Source: Nocardioides eburneiflavus
GTDB lineage: Bacteria > Actinomycetota > Actinomycetes > Propionibacteriales > Nocardioidaceae
Length of the DNA stretch: 64,000 nt
Assembly: GCF_004785795.1 (NCBI RefSeq)
Contig: NZ_SRRO01000001.1
Coordinates: 4,898,001 to 4,962,000, forward strand
Reading direction: 5' to 3'
Of the stretch, positions 29,514 to 37,763 are shown piece after piece (positions within the stretch are counted from its first letter, which is position 1; each line of letters begins with the position of its first letter). The translations under genes and the position numbers were made by a program. A model generated the notes under the pieces. That model saw only the letters and a list, made by a program, of their open reading frames with translations, searched no databases and was not told where the DNA came from.

Positions 29514-30163
29514 GTCCCACGTGCCACCTGGCCCAGCCGCTCCCCCACCTCGCGCGCCGCGGCGATCACCTGCGGCGCCACGACGTCCTCGTCGATCGCG
29601 CCGTCGAGGGTCACGATCCCCACGCTCGCACGCAGGCCCTCCACTCCGCGTACGGGGGCCGCGAGCCCGCGGGCGCCGGACTGCAGCTCGCCGCTGGTGA
29701 CGGCGTACGCGCCCTCCCCGGCGTCGAGCAGGCCGATGGCCTTGCCGGCCGCACCCTGGGTGAGCGGGTGGCGCGCGCCGACACGGTAGGAGACGTGGAA
29801 GTCGGTCCACGTGGGCTCGACCACGGCGAGCGCCAGCGCCTCGTCACCGTCGGCGACCGTGAGGTGCGCCGTCGACCCGAGCGACTCCGCGAGCCGGCGC
29901 AGCACGGGCATGGCGAGGTCGCGCAGCAGCGGCTGCACGCCGCTCGCGAGGTGGAGCACGCCGAGGCCGACGAAGAGCCGCGCGCGGGCGTCCCGGCGGA
30001 CCAGCCCGTGCTGCTCCAGCGTGCTGACGAGCCGGTGGACCACCGTGCGGTTGACGTCCAACCGGTGCGAGAGCTCGGTGACGGTCAGGCCCTCGGCGCT
30101 CTCGGCCAGCACCCGCAGGACGCGTAGGCCGCGGTCCAGGGTCTGCGAGATCTCGGAGGGCAC
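29510..30163 (-). CDS. IclR-family transcriptional regulator
   Basis: A 217-residue regulator. RGLRVLRVLAESAEGLTVTE and LSHRLDVNRTVVHRLVSTLE form the winged helix; the effector domain contains VGARHPLTQGAAGKAIGLLD and GARGLAAPVRG. The domain is a little shorter than usual. No target is obvious: the neighbours are the helicase operon and hxlR. Start GTG 30163. Confidence 0.9.
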   Translation of the reverse strand: MPSEISQTLDRGLRVLRVLAESAEGLTVTELSHRLDVNRTVVHRLVSTLEQHGLVRRDARARLFVGLGVLHLASGVQPLLRDLAMPVLRRLAESLGSTAHLTVADGDEALALAVVEPTWTDFHVSYRVGARHPLTQGAAGKAIGLLDAGEGAYAVTSGELQSGARGLAAPVRGVEGLRASVGIVTLDGAIDEDVVAPQVIAAAREVGERLGQVARGT

Positions 30164-30184
30164 GGGCCCAATATGGCAGGAAAG

Positions 30185-31963
30185 TCAGGAGGTCTGGCGC
30201 ACTGCCCATTCGCGGATCCGGTTGATCCGCTCGTGGAGCTGCTCGGCGTTGGCCACCGCGGCCGGCGGGCCGCCGCACTCCTTGCGCAGGGCGTTGTGGG
30301 TGATGCCGTGCGCCTGGCCGGTGCGGTGGTGCCACGCGGCGACGAGGCCGTTGAGCTCGCGCCGCAGCACTCCGAGCTGCTGGTGGGTGCTCAGCTCCTG
30401 CACGGAGTCGACGACGCGGTCTCCCACGCCGTCGGCCTTCTGCTTGCGGGCGCGCTCGCTCTGCCGCGAGTGCAGCAGCTCGCGGACCTGGTCGGGCTCG
30501 AGCAGCCCGGGGATGCCGAGGAAGTCCATCTCCTCCTCGGAGCCGGACACCACCTCGCCGGAGTGGCCGAACTGCGCCCCCTCGTAGAGCACGTGGTCGA
30601 AGGACGCCGTCGAGCCCAGCGCCTCCCACGACATCTCGAGCTCGTCGGAGGCCGACTCGCCCTGCTGCGCCTCGGCGAGCAGTCCCTCCTCGGCAGCGAA
30701 GATGTCGTCCTCGTCCTGGACGCGGCGTCCCAGGACGTGGTCGCGCTGCGCCTCCATGTCGGAGGCGAACTCCAGCAGGTGCGGCACCGACGGCAGGAAC
30801 ACCGACGCGGTCTCGCCGCGCGACCGCGCGCGGACGAAGCGGCCGACGGCCTGCGCGAAGAACAGCGGGGTCGAGACGGTCGTCGCCCACACGCCGACGG
30901 CCAGGCGCGGCACGTCGACGCCCTCGGAGACCATCCGGACGGCCACCATCCAGCGGTCCTCGGACGCGGTGAACTTCTCGATCTTCTTCGAGGAGCCCTT
31001 CTCGTCGGACAGCACCACGGTCGGCGACCCGCCGGTGATCTTCTTCAGCAGCGCGGCGTAGGCGCGGGCCGTCTCCTGGTCGCCTGCGATCACCAGCCCG
31101 CCGGCGTCGGGCACGTGGCGGCGTACCTCTGACAGCCGCGTGTCCGCTGCCTCCAGCACCGCCGGGATCCACGACCCGCGCGGGTCGAGGGCCGTACGCA
31201 GCGCTTGGGCGTGCATGTCCTTGGTGAGCGGCTCACCGAGCCGGGCGACGACCTCGTCACCGGCCCGGGTGCGCCACTGCATCTCGCCTGAGTAGGCCAT
31301 GAACAGCACCGGGCGCACGACGTGGTCGGCGAGGGCGTGGGCGTAGCCGTAGGTGTAGTCGGCGGCCGAGACGGGGATGCCGTCGTCACCGGGGGCATAG
31401 CGCACGAACGGGATCGGGTTGATGTCGGAGCGGAACGGTGTGCCGGTCAGCGCGAGCCGGCGCGTGGCCGGGTCGAACGCCTCGCGCACGCCCTCGCCCC
31501 ACGACAGCGCGTCGCCGGCGTGGTGGATCTCGTCGAGGATCACCAGCGTCTTGAAGCGCTCGGTGCGGATCCGCATCGCGAGCGGGTTGACCCCGACGCC
31601 GGCATAGGTGACCGCGATGCCGACGTAGTCGTCGGACGTCCTGCCCTTGCCGGCGGAGTAGGTCGGGTCGATCGGGATGCCGGCTCGCGCGGCCGCCTCG
31701 GCCCACTGCGTCTTGAGGTGCTCGGTGGGGGCGACGACCGTGATCCGGTCGACCACGCGGCGGCTCAGCAGGTCGGCCGCGACCGTCAGGGCGAAGGTCG
31801 TCTTGCCGGCCCCGGGCGTCGCGACGGCGAGGAAGTCCTGCGGCTGGGCGGCGCGGTACTTGTCGACCGCCGCCTGCTGCCAGGCACGAAGGGACGGCGC
31901 GGTGCCCCACGCGGCCCGGTCGGGCCACGCGGGAGGCAGCGGCGCGTCAGGCCGCCCCGTCAC
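30185..31963 (-). CDS. Superfamily 2 DEAD/DEAH-type helicase
   Basis: A 592-residue SSL2/XPB-like helicase. Walker A ATPGAGKTT at 48-56, Walker B box DEIHH at 144-148, motif III LTGTPFRSD, and helicase C-terminal motifs VSEGVDVPRL and QAVGRFVRARSRGE. The last 180 residues are an uncharacterised helical region. It is coupled by ATGA overlap to the DUF3039 gene upstream, a pair kept in actinobacteria. DNA repair or RNA metabolism are possible; nothing here decides. Confidence 0.9.
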   Translation of the reverse strand: MTGRPDAPLPPAWPDRAAWGTAPSLRAWQQAAVDKYRAAQPQDFLAVATPGAGKTTFALTVAADLLSRRVVDRITVVAPTEHLKTQWAEAAARAGIPIDPTYSAGKGRTSDDYVGIAVTYAGVGVNPLAMRIRTERFKTLVILDEIHHAGDALSWGEGVREAFDPATRRLALTGTPFRSDINPIPFVRYAPGDDGIPVSAADYTYGYAHALADHVVRPVLFMAYSGEMQWRTRAGDEVVARLGEPLTKDMHAQALRTALDPRGSWIPAVLEAADTRLSEVRRHVPDAGGLVIAGDQETARAYAALLKKITGGSPTVVLSDEKGSSKKIEKFTASEDRWMVAVRMVSEGVDVPRLAVGVWATTVSTPLFFAQAVGRFVRARSRGETASVFLPSVPHLLEFASDMEAQRDHVLGRRVQDEDDIFAAEEGLLAEAQQGESASDELEMSWEALGSTASFDHVLYEGAQFGHSGEVVSGSEEEMDFLGIPGLLEPDQVRELLHSRQSERARKQKADGVGDRVVDSVQELSTHQQLGVLRRELNGLVAAWHHRTGQAHGITHNALRKECGGPPAAVANAEQLHERINRIREWAVRQTS

Positions 31964-32253
31964 GCGTCGGGACCCGAGCCGTCCGAGCCGGACCCGCCGC
32001 CGGGCTTGTCACCCGGCTTCATCGAGTCCCAGATCTCCTTGCACTCCGGGCACACGGGGAACTTCTCCGGAGCACGCGAGGGCACCCACACCTTGCCGCA
32101 CAGCGCGATCACGGGGGTGCCCATGACCATCGCCTCGGTCAGCTTGTCCTTGGGGACGTAGTGGGAGAACCGCTCGTGGTCACCCTCGTCGGTCGGGACG
32201 GTCTGACGCTCTTCGATCGTCTGGCTGCCCGGCGAGAATCCGATGGTGCTCAT
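31960..32253 (-). CDS. DUF3039 zinc-binding protein
   Basis: A 97-residue protein: RFSHYVPKDKLTEAMVMGTP, VIALCGKVWVPSRAPEKFPV and CPECKEIWD. One Cys plus a CxxC could form a metal site. The tail is Gly/Ser/Asp-rich. DUF3039 proteins regularly precede this helicase type, suggesting a partner role, which is inference. Confidence 0.9.
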   Translation of the reverse strand: MSTIGFSPGSQTIEERQTVPTDEGDHERFSHYVPKDKLTEAMVMGTPVIALCGKVWVPSRAPEKFPVCPECKEIWDSMKPGDKPGGGSGSDGSGPDA

Positions 32254-32264
32254 GATGGACAAGC

Positions 32265-34274
32265 CTAACCGGCCGTCCAGAGATAGACCTGCTCGACGTC
32301 GGTGTACGCGCCGGGGACGATGTCGTACCCGGCCTTGCCGAACACGACCGCGCTCCCGCCCGGCGCCGCCGAGACCGACGTGAGCTCGTCGCCGTCGACG
32401 AACCGGGAGGTGTCGACGTCGAAGTGGTCGGGCGCCCACCGGGGTGCACGGAGGAGTCGGCGCTCGGTCCCGTCGAGCCGCTGCATCCGGACGGTGTCGT
32501 CGTGGGCCACCCGCGCCCAGGCGCTGGCGTCGGCCGCGAGCGAGACCCGTTCGCCCCACTCCCCCAGCGGGCGCATGCCGGAGACCTCGAGGGGCCGCAT
32601 CTCGCGGTACCGGTCGCAGAAACGGTCCTCGACGACGTACCGGCCGTCGTCGGACACGCTCGAGACCTCGCTGCGGCAGTAGTCGGGCGCGCCGGGGAAC
32701 TCGCCGCTCGCAAGCACCGACCCCGCGACCGAGTCCCAGATCCGCAGGGTCGCGCCGTCGACGAGCGCCAGGAGCATGCCGTCGCGCGACGCCGCCTGGA
32801 AGCCGGCCACGCCGAGGTCCTCGACGACCCCGCTGTCGGCGTTCCAGCGGCGGGTGGTGCCGCCGTCCGCGAAGGTGACCGTTCGTCCGTCCCGTGACAG
32901 GCTGGCCGCCCGCACGACGCCCTGGGGGACGGCCACCGACGTGCCCGCGACGCGGTCACGCAACCACCTGACACCCGCGTGGGGGTCGTGGAAGAGCACG
33001 TACCTGCCCGAGCCCGACACCTGGACGTCCGAGGCGCCGACGGGACGGCCGCTCGCGTCGACGCTGACCAGCTCGGTGCGCCCGGTCGTGGCGTCCCACG
33101 CGTACGCACGCGCGCGCAGCCGTCGGCCGGCCGGCCTGTCGCCGCGCACCAGGTTGGTCGCCGTCGACACGTACGCCACCACGCGGGCGTCGTCGGAGAC
33201 CGAGGCGCCCCACGACGGGGCGTTGGCGGGCCGTGAGTCGACACCGCGACTGACCAGGACGGTGCCGCGCTCGGCGGCCTGCCGACGCGCGTCGAGGACC
33301 ACGGTCACCGTCCGGCGCACGGCCGGCGCGACGACCCGGCTCCACACGCGGAGCCTGACGGCCGTACGCCCATGGGGAGCCCGTCCGACGATGTGCCCGC
33401 CTGAGATCCGCAGGCCCCGCGGCAGTTTCCGCACCGCTGCCGCCCGAACCCCTCGCAGGCCTCGCGGACTCAGCGGCACCCGCACCTTGTGCCTGCCGAT
33501 CGCCGGCCACGTGGCCTTCTCCGCGATCGGCAGCCGGCCGGCCCGTCCGAAGAAGGAGGTCCGGTCGTAGGCGTAGTGCCCCCACATGTCGTCCTCGGTC
33601 GGCGCCCGGCCACGCACCTGTCCGCAGACGGGCTCGGTCCCGAAGCAGGAGCGCGCGAGCATGTCCGCGCGCCGGATCCAGCGCGGCACGGCAGGTCCCC
33701 GGCCGGCGAGCACGCCCTCGAGCACCCGCTGCCCCTGGTCCCGGCGTCGTTCGTGCAGGGGGTCGCCGAGCAGCCAGAGGCCGCCGAGGTGCCGGCGCGC
33801 GGCGTCGTGCCCGGGTCTCGTCAGCCGCCGTGCCGCCTCGCGCGCGACGACGGCACCCTCCGAGTGCCCACCCAGCACGAGCATCGTGCCGGGGCAGGCC
33901 TCGGCGGACCGGTCCAGGACACGGACCGCGTGCCGGGCGTGCGCCCGCCAGCCGGCGAAGTGTCGGTGCCGCAGCCCCTGCCTGCGGACGTCGTCGAGGT
34001 CCGCGAGCGAGAGCCTCGGTGCCGCTGCCACCACGGCCGTCACCGACACGCGCTGTCCGGGCACGCGCCGGAGCTCGCGTACCGCCGCTTCGCGCGAGCG
34101 ACCCCCCGCCCAGACCACTCGTACGTCGGGGCAGCCACCGGGCCTCGCCGGCGCGGCCGTGGGAGCTCCCGACGCCGGGGCGGTGGTCACCGCGGTCGTC
34201 GTCACCGCGGCCAGCCCGGTCACCAGCGCCGTGGCAGCCAGCCACGTCACGCCGTTGCGCAGTCGTCCGTGCAC
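32265..34274 (-). CDS. Secreted cutinase-like hydrolase fused to a beta-propeller
   Basis: A 669-residue protein starting at GTG. The signal peptide ends near APASGAPTA. Residues 45-240 are cutinase-like: GCPDVRVVWAGGRSRE opening, nucleophile S138 in LVLGGHSEGAVV, a CPGT cysteine before it, D171 in LLGDPL and H233 in DDMWGHYAYD. A linker with GLRISGGHIVGRAPHGRTAV (near 290) looks Ig-like. From about 345 there are repeats such as APSWGASVSDDARVVAYVST and AASLSRDGRTVTFADG, typical of a TolB/WD40-like propeller. The ester substrate is unknown. Confidence 0.82.
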   Translation of the reverse strand: MHGRLRNGVTWLAATALVTGLAAVTTTAVTTAPASGAPTAAPARPGGCPDVRVVWAGGRSREAAVRELRRVPGQRVSVTAVVAAAPRLSLADLDDVRRQGLRHRHFAGWRAHARHAVRVLDRSAEACPGTMLVLGGHSEGAVVAREAARRLTRPGHDAARRHLGGLWLLGDPLHERRRDQGQRVLEGVLAGRGPAVPRWIRRADMLARSCFGTEPVCGQVRGRAPTEDDMWGHYAYDRTSFFGRAGRLPIAEKATWPAIGRHKVRVPLSPRGLRGVRAAAVRKLPRGLRISGGHIVGRAPHGRTAVRLRVWSRVVAPAVRRTVTVVLDARRQAAERGTVLVSRGVDSRPANAPSWGASVSDDARVVAYVSTATNLVRGDRPAGRRLRARAYAWDATTGRTELVSVDASGRPVGASDVQVSGSGRYVLFHDPHAGVRWLRDRVAGTSVAVPQGVVRAASLSRDGRTVTFADGGTTRRWNADSGVVEDLGVAGFQAASRDGMLLALVDGATLRIWDSVAGSVLASGEFPGAPDYCRSEVSSVSDDGRYVVEDRFCDRYREMRPLEVSGMRPLGEWGERVSLAADASAWARVAHDDTVRMQRLDGTERRLLRAPRWAPDHFDVDTSRFVDGDELTSVSAAPGGSAVVFGKAGYDIVPGAYTDVEQVYLWTAG

Positions 34275-34362
34275 CGTGCTCCCCCTCGTCCCGATCGCCG
34301 CGCGGTCGCGCGCGCATGGGAGACGCGGACTCCACGGAGAAAGTTGTGGCCGGTGTGGGAGA

Positions 34363-34917
34363 TCAGTTCAGGTCGGGATCGACCGGCCGGTTCACGTGCC
34401 AGGCGAGCATGCCCGGCTGGCGACGCATCACGTCGCGGCGCAGGCCGCTGGTGTCGCCGCGGAACGCGTCGCCCACCTCGCCGCTCACGACGTACCAGCT
34501 GCCCTCCTCGACCTCGCCGTCGAGCTGACCGGCGCCCCAGCCGGCGTAGCCCGCGAAGACCCGCATCGCGGTCAGGGCGCCGTCGACGAGCTCGGTCGGG
34601 GTGTCGAGGTCGACCATGCCGAGCAGGCCCGCGACGGGCCGCCAGCCGACCGGTGGGTCCTGCGGGTCGCGCAGGGACGCCAGGGCGAGGGCACCGTCGG
34701 TGCCGACCGGCCCGCCGCGGAACAGCACCTCCGGCTCGGCGACCGCGTCACGCCACGGCTCGAGCACGTCGGCGACCAGCACCTGGGAGGGTCGGTTGAG
34801 CACGACGCCGAGGGCACCCTCGTCGCTGACGTCGAGCAGCAGCACCACCGTGTCGACGAAGTTGGGGTCCTGCAGGGCCGGCGTCGCCACCAGCAGCATC
34901 CCCGATGCGAGCTGCAT
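34363..34917 (-). CDS. YqgE/AlgH (DUF179) family protein
   Basis: A 184-residue protein: LASGMLLVATPALQDPNFVD, VVLLLDVSDEGALGVVLNRP, LFRGGPVGTDGALAL and AGYAGWGAGQLDGEV are the family blocks. The function is not settled. GGAGG just before the ATG at 34917 supports the start. Confidence 0.93.
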   Translation of the reverse strand: MQLASGMLLVATPALQDPNFVDTVVLLLDVSDEGALGVVLNRPSQVLVADVLEPWRDAVAEPEVLFRGGPVGTDGALALASLRDPQDPPVGWRPVAGLLGMVDLDTPTELVDGALTAMRVFAGYAGWGAGQLDGEVEEGSWYVVSGEVGDAFRGDTSGLRRDVMRRQPGMLAWHVNRPVDPDLN

Positions 34918-34966
34918 GCCCTCCACTATGTCCGATGCGGCCGCACCGCACACCACCCTGGCGGGG

Positions 34967-35491
34967 TCAGGCCGCGAGCACCGCCCGGATCCGCTGCACC
35001 AGCGACGGCGCCGGGGCCGACCGCGGCGCGGCGCCCGGGACGTACGACGCACGAGCCGCGAGCTCGATCTCGCGGCCGACCCGCTGGGCCGCCTCGCCGG
35101 GTGCGCTGGCCCGTCCGGCCATGAGGGCGAGCAGCTCGTGCTCCTTGGCGGTCGCGACGCGGGTCGCGCGGGCCATCCCGGGGCTCGTCGGGTGGGCGGT
35201 GTGGTGGTCGATGATCGCGCGGGTGCCCGGCATGTCGTCGGCGGCCGCCAGCCAGGCGATGGCCACCGCGTTGCCGAGGTCGAGGGGCTGCTCGGCCAGC
35301 TCGCGCTCGATGTGGCCGGCCAGGCGGGTGTGCCAGCGCAGCTGCAGCGCGCCGAGGAGGGTGGGCTCGTCGCCGAACGTGTCGGCCGCGCCGTCCACGT
35401 CCATGGGCAGGCGGCCGTCGAGGCGGGTGTCAGCGGTACGGATCACGTCGCGGAGCACGTCTCCGCGTCGGTGGTGGGACGTCCAGGTCAT
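34967..35491 (-). CDS. Conserved-looking actinobacterial protein, function unknown
   Basis: A 174-residue protein, mostly helical: ALQLRWHTRLAGHIERELAE, NAVAIAWLAAADDMPGTRAI and ATAKEHELLALMAG. I do not recognise the family. AAAGGAG is well placed before the ATG. The upstream region (35512-35529) contains TACCGACGGTA and GTACGTAC palindromes that could be operator sites. Confidence 0.7.
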   Translation of the reverse strand: MTWTSHHRRGDVLRDVIRTADTRLDGRLPMDVDGAADTFGDEPTLLGALQLRWHTRLAGHIERELAEQPLDLGNAVAIAWLAAADDMPGTRAIIDHHTAHPTSPGMARATRVATAKEHELLALMAGRASAPGEAAQRVGREIELAARASYVPGAAPRSAPAPSLVQRIRAVLAA

Positions 35492-35882
35492 GGCGGTCTC
35501 CTTTGGCTACATACCGACGGTACGTACTTTCAGTATGCCCACCCGAGTCGTCGTCGTTCAAACGCCGCGGCCGTGAGTCGGGTCACCTGATATGTAGGTG
35601 CCTTCTGTCAAGGGGCATGGCGAGGCGCCCGTCCCCGTTGGTTGCGGGGCGGGCGCCTCTTGCTTCGTCGTCGTCCTCGCCTTGGCGAGCGTGTCTTCGC
35701 GACGCGCGGGTCAGACTGATATTCGCGGGTTGGGTACCGCAAGACGGGGTTTCGGCTGGAGCGTTTTCGCGTGTCTAGGGGCGAGCGTCGCCCGGCGTGC
35801 GCCGGACTGCTCATAGGTGAATCGCGGGTCGCTCCACGCGCTGCCACCAGGTGTGGTTGGCGACGAAGCAGATCGTGGGGTG
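35492..35882. other. 391-bp gene-free stretch with strong hairpins beside the IS110 transposase
   Basis: No coding frame with normal codon use is visible. It contains operator-like palindromes near 35512, GGGTCAC at 35580 that recurs at 37076, a strong hairpin at 35622-35659, a CTCGCC/GGCGAG hairpin near 35680 and a CCGGCG/CGCCGG hairpin near 35795. Most of it probably belongs to the 3' non-coding end of the insertion sequence, where IS1111-type elements encode a guide RNA. Confidence 0.5.
35622..35659. terminator. Strong hairpin 3' of the transposase
   Basis: GAGGCGCCCG pairs with CGGGCGCCTC, and an inner CCCCG/CGGGG stem closes a TTGGTTG loop with a single bulged base. It could be a terminator or part of a structured guide RNA of the IS110 element. 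Confidence 0.5.
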
Positions 35883-36971
35883 TTAGTCCATGACGGCCAG
35901 GGACCAGCACCAGCCGGCCAGCTCGCGAGCGATGGCCACGTTGGCGACGTTGTGGGTCTTACGGCGGTCGATGAACTTCACCCACCGCTGGTGCAGACGA
36001 CGGTTGCCCTCATCGCCGCGGACCCGTGCCTGGGCTGGGGCCAGGTCCCAGCGGTCGCGCAGAGCTTTCCCGACCAGGTAGCGGGCGCGGTGGTGCCAGG
36101 CGGCCTCGACCAGGAGCCGGCGCGCGTGGCCGTTGCCGGTCTTGGTGATCGACCCGCGGTTCTTCGACTCCCCCGAGGAGTGCTCGGTGGGGGTGAGACC
36201 GACGAAGGTGCCGATGGAGTTGCCGGTGAACCGGTGCCAGTCACCAATCTCGACCGCGAGCCCGAACCCGGTCAGGGTGCTGACCCCACGCAGACAGCCG
36301 AGCCGGCGCACGACGGGGGTGAACTCCGAGTCGGCGGCCATCTCCTCGATCGCGGCGTCGAGCCGGTTCCGTCGGGCCTTCACTGCGAGCACGGCCTCGT
36401 AGTCGTTGTCGAAGGTCAGCCGGGTCGCGGGCGCGGTCAGCTGGGGAAGCGCCTCGTGGCGCAGCCAGATGTCGTGCTTGCCGGTCCACGCCTGGCCGCC
36501 GTAGTAGACGATGCCGTGGCGCAGCAGCAGTTTCGAGAGCCGGTGCCGGGCCCGCATCAGATCGGCGCGGCAGTCCTCCCGGGCCCGGACCAGGTTGCGA
36601 GCGGCTTCCTGGTCCGGGGTCGGGATCGACACCGTCGTGATCTCGTCGAGGCGCAGGAGCTTGGCGAGATGGATGGCGTCCTTGGCGTCGGTCTTGACCC
36701 GATCACCCGCCGGTTTCTGCAGCTTCGACGGCGCGAGGACCTCGCACCGGATACCGGCAGCGGTCAGGTGCCGGTACAGCCCGAAACCGGTCGGCCCGGC
36801 CTCGTAGGCCACCGCCACCGATCCCGGCAAGCCGACCAGCCACGACTCGACATGCTCATAGGACGGGGTCAGCTTCGTCTGGAACAGCTCGCCCGTGACG
36901 CCATCGATCGCCGCTGCTGCGACAGATCGGGCGTGCACGTCGAGCCCAACACTCGTACGCTCGGTAAACAC
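35883..36971 (-). CDS. IS110-family DEDD transposase
   Basis: A 362-residue recombinase. The N-terminal RuvC-like domain has SVGLDVHARSVAAAA (D11) and the conserved KTDAKDAIHLAKLL near residue 100. The C-terminal Tnp domain has LRGVSTLTGFGLAVEIGDW, GTFVGLTPTEHSSGESKNRG and SITKTGNGHARRLLVEAAW. GGGAGG before the GTG at 36971 fixes the start, although the frame is open to 36986. It is full length and has no frameshift, so the element may be active. Confidence 0.95.
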   Translation of the reverse strand: MFTERTSVGLDVHARSVAAAAIDGVTGELFQTKLTPSYEHVESWLVGLPGSVAVAYEAGPTGFGLYRHLTAAGIRCEVLAPSKLQKPAGDRVKTDAKDAIHLAKLLRLDEITTVSIPTPDQEAARNLVRAREDCRADLMRARHRLSKLLLRHGIVYYGGQAWTGKHDIWLRHEALPQLTAPATRLTFDNDYEAVLAVKARRNRLDAAIEEMAADSEFTPVVRRLGCLRGVSTLTGFGLAVEIGDWHRFTGNSIGTFVGLTPTEHSSGESKNRGSITKTGNGHARRLLVEAAWHHRARYLVGKALRDRWDLAPAQARVRGDEGNRRLHQRWVKFIDRRKTHNVANVAIARELAGWCWSLAVMD

Positions 36972-36998
36972 CGGGGCCTCCCACAATTGTCGGATAGG

Positions 36999-37021
36999 CC
37001 GAGCAGGCAGCCCCTGCTCGG
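36999..37021. other. Perfect hairpin upstream of the transposase
   Basis: CCGAGCAGG and CCTGCTCGG form a perfect 9-bp stem with a CAGCC loop, 28 bp before the transposase start. It may be part of the left end of the element or its promoter control. Confidence 0.5.
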
Positions 37022-37106
37022 TAACCCACGAATCTTGTGAGTGAGGCCCCGGCCCGCAACCCCATCACGCCGAAGGGGTCACGTCATACCGTCTAGGCTG
37101 CGGGCC

Positions 37107-37763
37107 ATGAGGACCCGGCGTCAGCGCTTCTCCGACTCGACCAAGCGCGCGCTCGTCGACGTCGCCGAACGGCTCTTCACCGAGCACGGCTACTCCGCCA
37201 CGTCGCTGGACGCCATCGTGGCGGGCGCCGACGTCACCAAGGGCGCGCTCTACCACCACTTCAGCGGCAAGCAGGCGATCTTCGAGGCCGCCTTCGAGCG
37301 GGTGGAGTCGCGGGCGACGGCCGGCATCGCGCAGGCGACGGAGGGCCACCAGGACCCCTGGCTCAAGGCCCAGGCCGGCCTGCGTGCCTTCCTCGACGCG
37401 GTGCAGGAGCCGGGCTACCGCCAGATCGTGATCTCCGACGGCCCCTCGGTGCTCGGCCACGAGCGCTACCGCGAGCAGGAGGAGCGCTCGACGTACGCCA
37501 TCGTCGACGAGATCGTGCGTGCGGTCCTGACCGACACCGAGTGGGACCTCGACGACGCCATGCTCGACACCTTCACCCGGATCTTCTTCGGCGCCATGTC
37601 GGCCGCGGGCGGGTCCGTCGCGGTCAGCGAGGACGCCGCCACCGCGGCCTTGCGGGTCGAGGCCGCGATCGGGTTCATCATGGCCGGCCTCCAGCGACTG
37701 CTGGAGGACGGCACCGAGCCGCCCGACCCCGTTCGTAGGTCCGGGGCTACTTCGCGAACGTGA
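37107..37763 (+). CDS. TetR-family transcriptional regulator
   Basis: A 218-residue regulator. ALVDVAERLFTEHGYSATSL and VTKGALYHHFSGKQAIFEAA form the helix-turn-helix. A TAGGCT -10-like hexamer lies just before the ATG. The IS110 element sits directly upstream and may have separated it from a former neighbour, so no target is evident. The last 17 bp overlap the convergent DUF3048 gene. Confidence 0.92.
   Translation: MRTRRQRFSDSTKRALVDVAERLFTEHGYSATSLDAIVAGADVTKGALYHHFSGKQAIFEAAFERVESRATAGIAQATEGHQDPWLKAQAGLRAFLDAVQEPGYRQIVISDGPSVLGHERYREQEERSTYAIVDEIVRAVLTDTEWDLDDAMLDTFTRIFFGAMSAAGGSVAVSEDAATAALRVEAAIGFIMAGLQRLLEDGTEPPDPVRRSGATSRT

Larger units (their letters stand above)
35587..37082 (-). 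mobile_element. IS110-family insertion sequence, ends tentative
   Basis: The transposase at 35883-36971 identifies the element. GGGTCAC occurs at 35580-35586 and again at 37076-37082; taking these as the borders gives about 1.5 kb, normal for IS110. The non-coding part is about 300 bp on the 3' side of the transposase and 110 bp on the 5' side, which resembles the IS1111 layout. The borders are a guess from this one repeat. Confidence 0.5.
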
